64,000 nt of DNA from Nocardia australiensis (GCF_020733705.1 NZ_JAJFZM010000017.1:496001-560000); one strand, 5' to 3'. Positions 53,651 through 62,726 are shown, counted from the stretch's first letter. Translations and numbers: made by a program. Notes: generated from the letters alone by a model not told the origin.

Positions 53651-54298
53651 ATGCCTCTCGACATCGCACGCCTCGATCCCGCCCGCACGGTGCTGCTGGT
53701 CATCGACATGCAGAACGACTTTCTGCAGCCCGGTGCGCCGCTGGAGTCCGCGGCGGGCCGCGCCATGATCCCCACACTGAATATCGCGATCGAGTCGTGC
53801 CGCACGGCAGGTATTCCGGTGCTGTTCACCACGCACGTGCATCGCCGCACCGGTGCCGATATGGGCGCGTTCGCGCGGCTGTACCCGCCGGTGGCGACGC
53901 GGTCTGCCCTGATCGACGGCACCCCGGGTGTCGATATCCATCCGGACGTCGCCCGCCTGGACACCGACGAACTGATCAAGAAGCACCGATACAGCGCCTT
54001 TTTCGACACCGATCTGGATACTCTGCTGCGCGGCATGGACACCAGCACCGTCGTCGTCGCGGGCGTCACCACCGAGGACTGTGTCCAGTCCACCGCCCGC
54101 GACGCGATGTTTCGTAACTTCGACACGGTGGTGCTCTCGGACGCATGCGCGACCTATGACCATCCCGACCTCGGCTACGGCGCGATGACCGCCGATCAGG
54201 TGCACACCGCGTCGCTCGTGGTGCTCGCGCAATCGACCGCTCATGTGACGACGGTGCAGCAGTTCACATCCCGACTCCCAGTGGCGCATCCCGCCTGA
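53651..54298 (+). CDS. Isochorismatase-family cysteine hydrolase
   Basis: 215 residues. Catalytic triad: Asp in LLVIDMQNDF, Lys in LIKKHRYSAFFDTDLD, Cys in VAGVTTEDCVQSTARDA. The cis-peptide before Cys and the TARDA helix are standard. Members include nicotinamidase, N-carbamoylsarcosine amidase and ureidoacrylate hydrolase (RutB), and this one is closest in pattern to the amidase group. Substrate not certain. Single gene after an AT-rich region. Confidence 0.9.
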   Translation: MPLDIARLDPARTVLLVIDMQNDFLQPGAPLESAAGRAMIPTLNIAIESCRTAGIPVLFTTHVHRRTGADMGAFARLYPPVATRSALIDGTPGVDIHPDVARLDTDELIKKHRYSAFFDTDLDTLLRGMDTSTVVVAGVTTEDCVQSTARDAMFRNFDTVVLSDACATYDHPDLGYGAMTADQVHTASLVVLAQSTAHVTTVQQFTSRLPVAHPA

Positions 54299-54426
54299 CA
54301 CCGCGTCAGCCCTCGGCCCAATGCCTCGCCCTTCGCAACAACGAGTGGACCGTTACGGTTTGGGCCGCGGTGGGCTGTCCCGGAATTCGGGCCGGCAGGT
54401 TGTGAGGTTCCCCCCGCCGATCCGCC

Positions 54427-55266
54427 TCACGACCGGACCTCTACGGCACGGGGATCAGGAAGGCGGAACACCTGCCGCGCGGTACCCCCGAAGAAGTCGG
54501 CGCGCAGATCGTCGTCGAACCCCAGGTTCTCCTGATTGCGCAGTGCCCGGACCGGGTCGATCATCGGCCAATTCGTGCCGAACATAACACGTCGGCGGCC
54601 GAGCGTGCGGGCGTAGTCGAGGAATTCCGGGGGAAGTCGGTCGAGCGCGTAGGCAGAGGAGTCAACGTAGAAGTTCGGGAACTTTACTGTGAGCGTGGCA
54701 ACTTCGCCCAACCACGGAAAACCCACGTGACCACCAACGACCACCAGATCCGGGAAATCCAGCAAAACCCGCTCCAGGTATGGAATCGGCCGACCTGTTT
54801 CCGAGGTCTTCAACGGTCCGGTGTGCCCGATCTGGGTGCATAGCGGCACACCCGCTTCGACACATGCGGTGTAGACCGGATAATAGAGCCGATGGTCCGG
54901 CGGTAGCTCCCACAGCCAGGGCACAACCCGGACGCCCACGAAAGTGTCACCGGCCAGTTCGCGTATTGTCCGCGCGGCCCCTACGGGGTCGCGGAGGTCG
55001 ACTCCGAGCAGGCCGCGGAACCTGTTGGGCGCGTGGTCGATCGCGGCCCGCACCTCGTCGTTGGTGATCAGCGCTCCGCCTGGGCCGTACCATGCCGACA
55101 GCAGCGCCAGATCCACTCCCGCGGCGTCCATCCGCGCGAGCGTGTGGTCGATGCCGGGGGCCATATCGTCGGAACTCTTGCCGGTCCAACGCAACAGTGT
55201 GGCCAGCCAGGGTTCCTGGGCCATACGCGGGCCGACCTGCTGGGCCCACACGTCGATCGTTTCCAT
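54427..55266 (-). CDS. Amidohydrolase-2 family protein lacking the N-terminal HxH motif
   Basis: 279-residue TIM barrel. DMAPGIDHTLARMDAAGVDL, LSAWYGPGGALITNDEVRAA, FVGVRVVPWLWELPPDHRLY, YTACVEAGVPLCTQIGHTGP, LVVVGGHVGFPW and VMFGTNWPMIDP are clear. The usual metal site begins DxHxH; here the chain starts METIDVWAQQVG, so both histidines are missing, while His of QIGH, GGH and the Asn/Trp site are kept. It may bind one metal or use another chemistry. Divergent from the MarR regulator with a shared operator, so it is the likely regulated gene. Confidence 0.85.
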   Translation of the reverse strand: METIDVWAQQVGPRMAQEPWLATLLRWTGKSSDDMAPGIDHTLARMDAAGVDLALLSAWYGPGGALITNDEVRAAIDHAPNRFRGLLGVDLRDPVGAARTIRELAGDTFVGVRVVPWLWELPPDHRLYYPVYTACVEAGVPLCTQIGHTGPLKTSETGRPIPYLERVLLDFPDLVVVGGHVGFPWLGEVATLTVKFPNFYVDSSAYALDRLPPEFLDYARTLGRRRVMFGTNWPMIDPVRALRNQENLGFDDDLRADFFGGTARQVFRLPDPRAVEVRS

Positions 55267-55285
55267 GGGTGATTCCTCTCCCGAT

Positions 55286-55305
55286 ATACTTCACTATCAA
55301 AGTAT
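55286..55305. promoter_or_regulatory. Operator between amidohydrolase and MarR
   Basis: ATACTT, eight bases, AAGTAT. This inverted repeat sits about 20 bases from both starts, typical of a MarR autoregulatory site. Confidence 0.6.
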
Positions 55306-55320
55306 TGAGAGGTGGGCCGG

Positions 55321-55803
55321 ATGGCAAGAGACCCGTATCGACTGATCGGCCGAATTCAGCAGGTGTCCCATTCGCTGCGCAAGAAGTCCGACCGGATACT
55401 GATCGACAGCGCCGGGGTCACCACGGCTCAGGCCGGGATCCTGGCCGTAGTGGCCGACGATCCAGGCTGCTCCCAGCGCACTATCGCCCAGCGGTTACGA
55501 CTCGGCGAATCTGCCGTGGTCACCGCCGTGGGGCGACTGCTGGGTGCCGGCCTGGTCGAGCGGCGGGTCAGCGACCGAGACCCGCGAGCGGTCGCCCTGT
55601 TTGTCACCGCGCATGGAACCGAGACTGTCGGGCGGGTGCGGGAGACCTACAGTGTGATCAACGGCCTCATCCTCGAAGCCCTGGGGGTCGAGGGCCGCGC
55701 GCGGTTCGCCGAACTGCTCGACGCGCTGGATTCGGCCGTCAACGCGTTCCCGAACCCGTCCGACGATACCGGTTCTCCGGAAGTGACCCCTGACCGAATG
55801 TAG
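55321..55803 (+). CDS. MarR-family transcriptional regulator
   Basis: 160 residues. Winged HTH: TTAQAGILAVVADDPGCSQR, TIAQRLRLGESAVVTAVGRL and the wing ERRVSDRDPRAVALFVT. N- and C-terminal helices form the dimer. ATG 55321 with GAGAGG upstream; GTG 55312 is possible. Probably represses itself and the divergent amidohydrolase. Confidence 0.9.
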   Translation: MARDPYRLIGRIQQVSHSLRKKSDRILIDSAGVTTAQAGILAVVADDPGCSQRTIAQRLRLGESAVVTAVGRLLGAGLVERRVSDRDPRAVALFVTAHGTETVGRVRETYSVINGLILEALGVEGRARFAELLDALDSAVNAFPNPSDDTGSPEVTPDRM

Positions 55804-55842
55804 CGAGCCGGGACGCCGGGGGCAGATGCCGCAAACATCGCG

Positions 55843-56460
55843 GTGACATCCCCGCAAGCTCACCTACCCGCAAGCCATCTCGGTCGAGTTGCCACATCAC
55901 AAGCAATGCTCGCCACCCCGTGGGGATTGTCGTCCTACGGAAGCGGGCTGGGCCAATCCTGCGGCGCGGGCCACCAATTCGCTCGTGGAGAGCTTCGGCC
56001 GGAAGCTCAGCAGTCCTTTTCGGCGCAGGCGCGAATACTCGCGGCCGCCGCCGAACGGATCGTCGAGGACTTAGCGCCGTCGAGCGGTGTCGTGCTGGTC
56101 GGCCACTCGATCGGCGGAATGCTCGCCCTGCTCGCCGCGCCCCACACCACCGCACCGATCCGTGGCATCGAGGTCAGTGGCCCGCACATACACTCCCGAT
56201 CAACGTGCGAATGACGGCGCGCTGCTACGGTCGCTGCCGATGCCGGAACTCATCGACGTCATCGAGTTGTCGAACCTACTGCCGGACGTGGCGGCGAAAG
56301 TCACTCCGGCTCCTCGAAGCTACCCGCCGACGTTCGATACGCGGGCCGATTCAACCGCAGAGATCACAGACTGGAGCTCCGATAGAGCTGGCCTGTATCG
56401 GTTTGTCACCCACCGAACCTGCGCTCTGGCGAGCGGACTCACTGATCGGTGCCGGGTGGG
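55843..56460 (+). pseudogene. Alpha/beta hydrolase remnant
   Basis: One frame holds AERIVEDLAPSSGVVLVGHS and IGGMLALLAAPHTTAPIRGI (the GHSIGG nucleophile elbow), ending TGA at 56214. The following part continues in another frame with LPMPELIDVIELSNLLPDVA and AAKVT. The active-site Asp and His region is not visible. Two frameshifts at least, so inactive. Confidence 0.55.
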
Positions 56461-56816
56461 ATGGTGAGGCAGAAGGGATGTCCCGCAGGGTCGATGAGCA
56501 CTCGCCAGCGATCGGGTGCGGGCTGAAAACCAGCCTTGACCGCGCCGCACTCGATCGCCGCCGTCTCGGCGATATCGAGATCGGTGACGAACAGATCCAG
56601 ATGCATCTGCTTGGGCACCTGGTTGCCAGGCCAGTCCGGCGGTCTGTGATCTGCCACTTGCTCGATCGTCAACATCACTCCCGCGCCCGCGAGCACAACC
56701 AACTCGCCGGATTCGTACAGGACCTCAAAATCCAGCAACTCCCGATAGAACTGCCCCAGGCGGTGCGGATCGCTGCTGTCGAGCGAAATCGCACCGAATC
56801 TGGCGATCGCGGCCAT
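56439..56816 (-). CDS. VOC (glyoxalase-like) domain protein
   Basis: 125 residues, one VOC module pair: FGAISLDSSDPHRLGQFYRE, LLDFEVLYESGELVVLAGAG, then QMHLDLFVTDLDIAETAAIE and VLIDPAGHPFCLTIPPG. The H of MHLDL and the E/H toward the C-terminus could bind metal. ATG 56816 with GGGGGAG upstream is preferred to a longer frame. Typical of small, mostly uncharacterised actinobacterial VOC proteins acting on xenobiotics or antibiotics. Confidence 0.9.
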   Translation of the reverse strand: MAAIARFGAISLDSSDPHRLGQFYRELLDFEVLYESGELVVLAGAGVMLTIEQVADHRPPDWPGNQVPKQMHLDLFVTDLDIAETAAIECGAVKAGFQPAPDRWRVLIDPAGHPFCLTIPPGTDQ

Positions 56817-56960
56817 AGCTCCCCCTGAACTCATGGTCCCAGCCTCGTGCCGTGGGCCATATCCCATCGGTACCACAGCCCGCTCATCCGGAAGTCGGCG
56901 AGTGCGATCATTGAGTCGCACACAAGCCGAAATCCGTTGTGGCCCAACCGATCATCGACA

Positions 56961-57626
56961 TTAAGGTGCGTTCGGCGACGGTGCCGGATACGTGTCGGCG
57001 AACTGATCAAGTGGGGCTCGCCGAGAGCGTTCATTGCTGAGCCTGGCAGCCTGTTTCGCGGTTTCCTCCAGCTTGGCTCGATAGTTCTGCCACCAGTTCG
57101 GGTCGCTGGTGGGCATGTTGTCGTTGCCGGCGACCAGGCCGACGACGCTGTCGATGAGCTCACGGATGATGTCGGCATGTCCGGCGTGCCGGTTGGTTTC
57201 GGCGGTCACGTGCACCAGGATTCGGTGCAGGGTGACGGTCCGGTGGTCCTCGGACCACCACGGGACCGAGCCTGCGGCGGTGAGGTCGAGCGCGTCGATC
57301 GTGGCGTCGGCATGTACCCAGGCCCGGCGGTAGAACCCAATGATGTCCTCACGTGACTCTTCGGCGGTGGCCCACATGTCGACGGTGGGGTCGGTCACGG
57401 AATCCTGTTCGGCGAGGGGTTCGTCGTACGGGCGGGCGAAGGTGTCGCCGAAGTAGCCGAACTCGACGGTGCCGAGGTGTTTGACCAGGCCGAGCAGGTT
57501 TGTGCCGGTGGGTGTCATGGGCCGACGCACGTCGTACTCGGAGGCGCCGTCGAGCTTCCACAGCACGGCCTCGCGGGCGAAGCGCAGGTAGCGGTGCAGG
57601 TCCGCTTTCGGGCCAGAGTCAGTCAT
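56961..57626 (-). CDS. DinB-family protein
   Basis: 221 residues, four-helix-bundle of the DinB/DUF664 type: ADLHRYLRFAREAVLWKLDG, TGTNLLGLVKHLGTVEFGYF, TVTLHRILVHVTAETNRHAG with conserved His for metal (KHLGTVE, HVTAETNRHAGH). The metal site resembles that of mycothiol-dependent maleylpyruvate isomerase/MST transferases, so a thiol-S-transferase role is plausible. ATG 57626 chosen by homology of the start; ribosome site weak. Confidence 0.88.
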   Translation of the reverse strand: MTDSGPKADLHRYLRFAREAVLWKLDGASEYDVRRPMTPTGTNLLGLVKHLGTVEFGYFGDTFARPYDEPLAEQDSVTDPTVDMWATAEESREDIIGFYRRAWVHADATIDALDLTAAGSVPWWSEDHRTVTLHRILVHVTAETNRHAGHADIIRELIDSVVGLVAGNDNMPTSDPNWWQNYRAKLEETAKQAARLSNERSRRAPLDQFADTYPAPSPNAP

Positions 57627-57920
57627 GTCGAGCACTCTGCCAAAGGCGCCTCGTATTCCCGACCGATTTTCCGGACTCGGCCATCTGCCCGTTTTCGGTT
57701 CGCACGCGCTCATAATCGAATGCCGGATCCCGCAACGGAACTCGGCCTACCAAACCGCGCGCCCAGCGGCAGAAGAGTGCGTCTTTGTGCTCGACCACCG
57801 ACAGTCCCTCACGGTGGATATGGGCCGATCTCGGCGGTCCAGTCGGTCGCTGCGGTCGACATGGACTCGGTAGTGAGCCGACATGAGATGACGAACGGAT
57901 CGCCAGCTGAACCCGAATGT

Positions 57921-57974
57921 TGCACCCGGTGCCCCTGATTCCTGCACACGCACTGCAGAGGGGCACCGGGTGCA
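57921..57974. terminator. 16-bp inverted repeat, terminator-like
   Basis: TGCACCCGGTGCCCCT (57921-57936) and its perfect complement (57959-57974), 22-base spacer. Lies 3' of the secreted-protein gene on the minus strand. Confidence 0.6.
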
Positions 57975-58001
57975 TATCCACACCAGTCCGGGTCGTGGCG
58001 C

Positions 58002-58034
58002 GTGTGTGCGGGTGCGGAAAGCGCCCGCGCACAC
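58002..58034. terminator. Second hairpin in tandem
   Basis: 14-bp arms (58002-58015 and 58021-58034) with two G-T pairs and a GGAAA loop, 20 bases after the stop of the minus-strand secreted-protein gene. Likely its terminator. Confidence 0.6.
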
Positions 58035-58054
58035 GCTATTTCACCTGCCCGTGA

Positions 58055-58672
58055 TCACGGCTGGCCGGTAACGACCGCCTGTACGGCGTCGAGGAACTCC
58101 GGGCCGCCCGAGACGTATCCGCCGACGGTTCCACCGATCAGCACACCCGTGGGGATGCTGACCCCCCATATCAGGGGCATACACGCCCCGAGGAGGCCGC
58201 CCACGATGGCACCGCCGACGACGCCAGGCAGGTTCTTGTTGATCTGCTCCTTGAGCCGGTCGTAGGAGCTGATGTCCTTCAGTTGCGCAATATCTTCTGC
58301 CGTCAGGGTCGGTGTCAACGTCAGGGTGCGGCCGTCCGCACCGATCTGCTGCGCAATCGCGATCGAGCGCCCGTCGACGGCGTACCGTTGCGGCACTTCG
58401 GTCACCGCCGCTCCGTCGTCGGACTCGAGCACCACCGCACCGTTCTGCGCGATCTCGAACTTGCCATTCTCGACGGTGGCGATAATGCCCCTGTCGACTG
58501 GCGAAACGGTGATCTGGTAGTTGATTCCGTGATCCACACCGGAATTCGTGTCCACCGCATTCACCGCCGTCGGCTGCTCCGCTACGGCCAGCTCTGCATG
58601 GGCGGTTGCCGCAGTGATACCTACGGCCGAAATGGCCATGAAAACGGCAGCAGTCATCTTCTTGAACTTCAT
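58055..58672 (-). CDS. Secreted protein with C-terminal glycine-zipper segment
   Basis: 205 residues. Signal peptide (FKKMTAAVFMAISAVGITAA, cut near THA). The mature middle is beta-rich and polar; the C-terminal 60 residues hold a long Gly/Ala hydrophobic region (GVVGGAIVGGLLGACMPLIW, GVLIGGTVGGYVSGG) that can insert in a membrane. This arrangement recurs in Nocardia hypothetical proteins of unknown function. Followed by tandem hairpins. Confidence 0.78.
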   Translation of the reverse strand: MKFKKMTAAVFMAISAVGITAATAHAELAVAEQPTAVNAVDTNSGVDHGINYQITVSPVDRGIIATVENGKFEIAQNGAVVLESDDGAAVTEVPQRYAVDGRSIAIAQQIGADGRTLTLTPTLTAEDIAQLKDISSYDRLKEQINKNLPGVVGGAIVGGLLGACMPLIWGVSIPTGVLIGGTVGGYVSGGPEFLDAVQAVVTGQP

Positions 58673-59310
58673 TCTTCGAACCCCTCCACTCAGCTGCCCC
58701 TGATGGGCGGACCGAGTCAGACCTTAGGCGGTGTCGAATTCAATGGTGTGTAGTACGACACACACAGTTCGAAGTCACTGCACTCCTATTTCTCATGTCC
58801 CTGTGTGTCAGGCTGAGTTGAATCCTTTGGTTCACAGCAAATCGGCCTGACGCGGGGCGAGAGCCGGATCGACATTTCATGACCAGCATGAGGGCCTCGA
58901 GGGGGCGACCACAATGGCGGATGGGTTCTCAGGGGCCGCGCGCGTGTAGCTCACGCATGGTCCCATGCGCGTCACCACCTCCCCGCGGAGCACGATCCTG
59001 AACCAATGAACAGGCTGCGCGGTCGGCGGTTGACGCCGTTTCGGTCGTAGGTGCGGCCGATATGCGCGGCGTGGATGGTCGTTATGCAGGCAAGACCGTT
59101 CCTGCTCGGTGTCGGATGCGCGAGGCTATGAGGTGCGGAGAGACCGGTGACCATATTTCATCGGCTGATCAAGTTCCACCCGCCAATAGGTTTCCCGCGC
59201 AGTGGTCGCGGTCGGGCGTCACCGCGGTGGTGTCCGCAAGTCCGTGAACAGTATTCATTTCAGCCACAACGCTTTTCATTTCCTACGACAACGATCCGGA
59301 GATGATGGTC
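58673..59310. other. Long divergent intergenic region
   Basis: No gene found on either strand. GTGTGT/ACACAC (about 58747-58764) makes a small inverted repeat near the secreted-protein promoter. The AfsA-like operon promoter should lie in the right part; GGAG precedes its start. Confidence 0.45.
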
Positions 59311-60135
59311 ATGCACAACATCGAGGAAGAATCGTCGACGGCACCGCGTTTTCCTGTCGCAACAGGGTGGCCGGATACCCGGCATGCCGCGCTCACCGTA
59401 TTCGTGGTGGCCGACCGGTTCGCGGTGTTCGCCGAGGGGACGTCGGTGACCACCTGGAGCGAGCTGGTCGAGCGGATTGCCCGGGATGAGCTGTCAGGTC
59501 CGGTTCGGCTGTTGGCCGGGCAGGGGGTCTCGCGCCGGGACTGGGCGTGGCTGGGCGACCGGGTCACGGCATCGTGCGACGAGGATGTGGTGCTGGGGCC
59601 GCTGCCGCCGGAACCACTGTATCGCGGAGACACGCTGAACCAGCGGCAGGCGAACGTCCTGATCGGTGATCTATGCCGGATCGCTGAGGACCGGTGGGCC
59701 TGTGAGCTGGTCATCGGCGATGACACGGAACTGATTCAAGACCATACCGCGCTGCGGCAGCACATTCCGGGAATGCTCTTGATGGAAGCTACCTGCCAGA
59801 TGTATATCGCTGTCACTTCGCGTGTGGTCGACGCACGCTGGCCCGATATCGATTTCTACATGGTGATGCAGCGATTCCGGATCGAGTTCGACCGGTATGT
59901 GTTCCCGCTACCTGCTCAGCTGTTGATGAGTGTCACCTCCGACCGCAGTCGTGAAGATCGAGTCCGGTTCAACATGTCGGTCACGATCGAACAGGCCGGC
60001 CACACCTGCGCGCGGGCGTCGTGGTCATGTCAGCGGATCGTGCGCGACACGATCTATGCCATCGAGAACCACAGAGCCTGTCAAACCCTCGCCGCTGCTA
60101 CGCAGCCGGTGCGCACTCAGGAGGTCACAGCCTGA
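59311..60135 (+). CDS. AfsA-like hotdog protein
   Basis: About 274 residues. The second half carries the AfsA signature: LNQRQANVLIGDLCRIAEDR and DHTALRQHIPGMLLMEATCQ, where DH....H.PGMLL.EA is the active hotdog motif. AfsA-family enzymes join a beta-ketoacyl-ACP to dihydroxyacetone phosphate in gamma-butyrolactone (A-factor) synthesis. Unlike Streptomyces AfsA, the first hotdog repeat is not obvious: residues 1-115 look different (ALTVFVVADRFAVFAEGTSV, TTWSELVERIARDEL). Start: ATG 59311 lies nine bases after GGAG; ATG 59302/59305 are alternatives. First of three overlapping genes. Confidence 0.72.
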   Translation: MHNIEEESSTAPRFPVATGWPDTRHAALTVFVVADRFAVFAEGTSVTTWSELVERIARDELSGPVRLLAGQGVSRRDWAWLGDRVTASCDEDVVLGPLPPEPLYRGDTLNQRQANVLIGDLCRIAEDRWACELVIGDDTELIQDHTALRQHIPGMLLMEATCQMYIAVTSRVVDARWPDIDFYMVMQRFRIEFDRYVFPLPAQLLMSVTSDRSREDRVRFNMSVTIEQAGHTCARASWSCQRIVRDTIYAIENHRACQTLAAATQPVRTQEVTA

Positions 60136-61100
60136 TGTCCGGTCCGATCAACGCAGGCATTACCGGGGTCGGCTCGTATCTTCCCGACCAGGTGTTGACC
60201 AACGACGCAATCGCACACAACTTTGACAAACCCGGTTCGTGGATCACCGACCGCACGGCAATCCAGGCACGGCGCGTCGCTGATCCCAGCGAATCACCGG
60301 TGGAGATGGCGGCCGCCGCAACGACGGCGGCGTTGGCGGCGGCCGGCGTGCCCGCCGAGCGGGTCGGTTTGATCCTGGCCACCTCCTCGACACCGGGGCG
60401 ATTTATGCCCTCTATCGCCTGCGGAGTGCAGCGACGCATCGGGGCCCGGCACGCGACCGGTCTGGACGTCAACGCCGCGTGCGCGGGATTCCTGTTCGCG
60501 CTGCATCTCGCGTTGTCCACCATGACCAGCGGTGCTGTCGCCGGGCCGGTCGTCGTAGTCGCCACCGAACGGTACTCACGCCATCTCGACTATCAGGACC
60601 GAGCCACGGCATCGCTGTTCGGGGACGGCGCCGGCGCGATCGTGCTCGACACGGTCGCCGACGGCTACGGGTTCATACACACCAGCATCGGCTCGGATGG
60701 CGAACTCGAAGACAACGTCCGCCTCGACCTGGAGCCCGGCCACGTCGTCATGAACGGCCGCGGCACCCGCGAGTTCATCGAACACCGCCTGCCCGCCATG
60801 GTGCTGACCGCTGCGAAGGCAGCCGAGACCGACTTGGATGCGGTCGACCTGATCGTGCCGCACCAGGCCAATATGCGGCTGGTCACCGGTCTGCTCACCG
60901 GGGTGGGAGTGCGCAGCGACCAGATCTGGGCCACCGGGCACCGCTACGGCAATACCGGCGCCGCGTCGGTGCCGATCACCCTCGACGACGCCGTTCGTCA
61001 CGGCGCTCTCACCGACGGGCAGGTGGTGCTCATGGCCGCTATCGGCGCAGGCATGACCTGGGGAACCGCCGTCCTACGCTGGGGAGGTGACCGGCGATGA
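60135..61100 (+). CDS. KAS III-like beta-ketoacyl synthase
   Basis: 321 residues, FabH fold. Catalytic triad: Cys in LDVNAACAGFLFAL, His in LIVPHQANMRLV, Asn in GHRYGNTGAASVPI. GVGSYLPDQVLTNDAIAHNF is the classic beginning and GDGAGAIVLD is present. It starts one base from the stop of the AfsA-like gene (TGATG), so it is co-translated. It could make the beta-ketoacyl chain used by the hotdog enzyme, from acyl-CoA and malonyl-ACP; the starter is not predictable. Confidence 0.9.
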   Translation: MSGPINAGITGVGSYLPDQVLTNDAIAHNFDKPGSWITDRTAIQARRVADPSESPVEMAAAATTAALAAAGVPAERVGLILATSSTPGRFMPSIACGVQRRIGARHATGLDVNAACAGFLFALHLALSTMTSGAVAGPVVVVATERYSRHLDYQDRATASLFGDGAGAIVLDTVADGYGFIHTSIGSDGELEDNVRLDLEPGHVVMNGRGTREFIEHRLPAMVLTAAKAAETDLDAVDLIVPHQANMRLVTGLLTGVGVRSDQIWATGHRYGNTGAASVPITLDDAVRHGALTDGQVVLMAAIGAGMTWGTAVLRWGGDRR

Positions 61101-62695
61101 CCGCACCGGACATATTGTTGCCCGGCACCGCCGAACAGCGCCGGACCTGGACCCAGTTCTTCACCGAACTCGACACCGCCCACCCCGCACAGGCCGGGCC
61201 AGGATTGTACGAACGAGCACGAATCGTGTTGCGGGACGGGCCCAATCGCTCGAATATCAGCACCGACCGGGCTGCGACGCTGACGATGCTGGCCGCCGCC
61301 GCGGTCAGCGAACCCGCCCTGTTCCATGTCCTGGCCGTGCACACGTGCCTCATCGAACCGGCACTGACCACCGCCGCAGCCGAGACCGGGGCGACGCTGC
61401 TGCAGGACTTTCAGCGCAAGCTCCGCGACGCCGACTGGTTCGGCGCGATGGTCATCACCGAAGCCGGTGCCGCCGCCAGCCAACTAGCAGTGCGCACCAC
61501 GGCCACTCGGGCCCCCAATGGTTTCATCCTTGACACACCCGACGACGCCGCGGTCAAAATCATGGCCAACGCCGCCCTCGACTCACCACCCAGGCTCGGG
61601 ATGGTCTTCGCCGAAATCCTCTGCGACGGCCGTCCGCAAGGAGTATTCGCCTTCGCAGTACCATTGCAGGACAACGGAATCCGGACCGAACCGATGCTCG
61701 TCCACCAAGGGATGCCGGTCGACTTCGCCCGCATCCGCTTCGACAAGGTATTCGTCCCGGACCAGGCATGGCTGCACGGTAGCGCCCGTTGGGAACCTGG
61801 TCGCGGAGTATGCGACCCTGCCGGGCCTGGCCGGCTCGGCAGCAGTCTGGCACCGGTTGCGAACATGTGGACCGCCACCGCTGTCGCACTCGCAGCCTGC
61901 GCGCGCGCCGCCGTCACCGATACCATCCGGTTCGCCTCCGGCAGACCCGTCCGGTCCCAACACCGATTCGGCGGCACCCTCCTCGACCAACCCCTCGTAC
62001 AGCACGACCTCGCCACTGCCACAGCATTCACCGCCACCGCTTCCGTGCTCGCACGCAACCTTGAATACGCCGCTGCGCCCGCACCCGGCCCATTCCACGC
62101 CGAATGGGCGCCGTTCGCCGGAGTCGATCAACACCGCGCCGTAACCAAGGCCTGGATTGTCGACGCCGTCGAGCAAATACTTCGGACCTGCCGAATCCGC
62201 CAAGGCTCACATGGGTTCTGCTCACCCATACCCGGCTGGGAAGCACTGGCGGCCGGCTACCAGGCCGCCGCCGGTGACAACACACTGATCCTGCTCGACT
62301 GCGCCCGCGCCCTCACCGAAAGCACCCCGCACGACGACCCGCGCAACGATCCGCACAACCCACTACGGCTGCTCACCACGCGTGTCCAGCGGCTCGCCAC
62401 CGAACTCGCCGGACTCGACCCGGCCGACACATCCTGGAGCACCTACGCCGTCGAACTCGGCCGCGCACACGGCGACCGGCTAGCCGCCAACGCCATCACC
62501 CACGCCGCCACCCGAACCCCCGAACTCGCTGCGGCAGCAACACTGGTCACCGCCACACTCGTCGACCGGCACCTCGCCTGGTACCTCACCCAGGGCCTGC
62601 TCACCACCGAACAAGCCCACCACCTCACCACTACCCTGTGCCGACAAATCCCCCACGTACTCCACGCCACACACCCCGACCCCCCATCCCGATAA
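61097..62695 (+). CDS. Acyl-CoA oxidase/dehydrogenase-like flavoprotein
   Basis: 532 residues. The FAD/acyl-CoA core is seen in WFGAMVITEAGAAASQLAVR with TTATRAPNGFILDTP, matching the ACOX form of the acyl-CoA dehydrogenase fold, followed by FAEILCDGRPQGVFAFAVPL and a helical C-terminal half (VTKAWIVDAVEQILRTCRIR with GSHGF, where GG.G/GSHGF is typical). Start overlaps the KAS III stop (ATGA). In Streptomyces avermitilis an acyl-CoA oxidase makes the butenolide signal avenolide, so a similar desaturating role is inferred here. Confidence 0.78.
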   Translation: MTAPDILLPGTAEQRRTWTQFFTELDTAHPAQAGPGLYERARIVLRDGPNRSNISTDRAATLTMLAAAAVSEPALFHVLAVHTCLIEPALTTAAAETGATLLQDFQRKLRDADWFGAMVITEAGAAASQLAVRTTATRAPNGFILDTPDDAAVKIMANAALDSPPRLGMVFAEILCDGRPQGVFAFAVPLQDNGIRTEPMLVHQGMPVDFARIRFDKVFVPDQAWLHGSARWEPGRGVCDPAGPGRLGSSLAPVANMWTATAVALAACARAAVTDTIRFASGRPVRSQHRFGGTLLDQPLVQHDLATATAFTATASVLARNLEYAAAPAPGPFHAEWAPFAGVDQHRAVTKAWIVDAVEQILRTCRIRQGSHGFCSPIPGWEALAAGYQAAAGDNTLILLDCARALTESTPHDDPRNDPHNPLRLLTTRVQRLATELAGLDPADTSWSTYAVELGRAHGDRLAANAITHAATRTPELAAAATLVTATLVDRHLAWYLTQGLLTTEQAHHLTTTLCRQIPHVLHATHPDPPSR

Positions 62696-62703
62696 CCCGT
62701 GAC

Positions 62704-62726
62704 CGGCGGAGTCACGCACTCCGCCG
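62704..62726. terminator. Hairpin after the AfsA-like operon
   Basis: CGGCGGAGT, five bases, ACTCCGCCG: perfect stem 9 bases after the last stop. Confidence 0.8.

Larger units (their letters stand above)
57627..58054. other. Intergenic stretch with two hairpins
   Basis: No supported gene. A minus-strand open frame ends just inside the DinB gene (57619) but has no recognisable pattern. Holds the two hairpins described separately. Confidence 0.45.
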
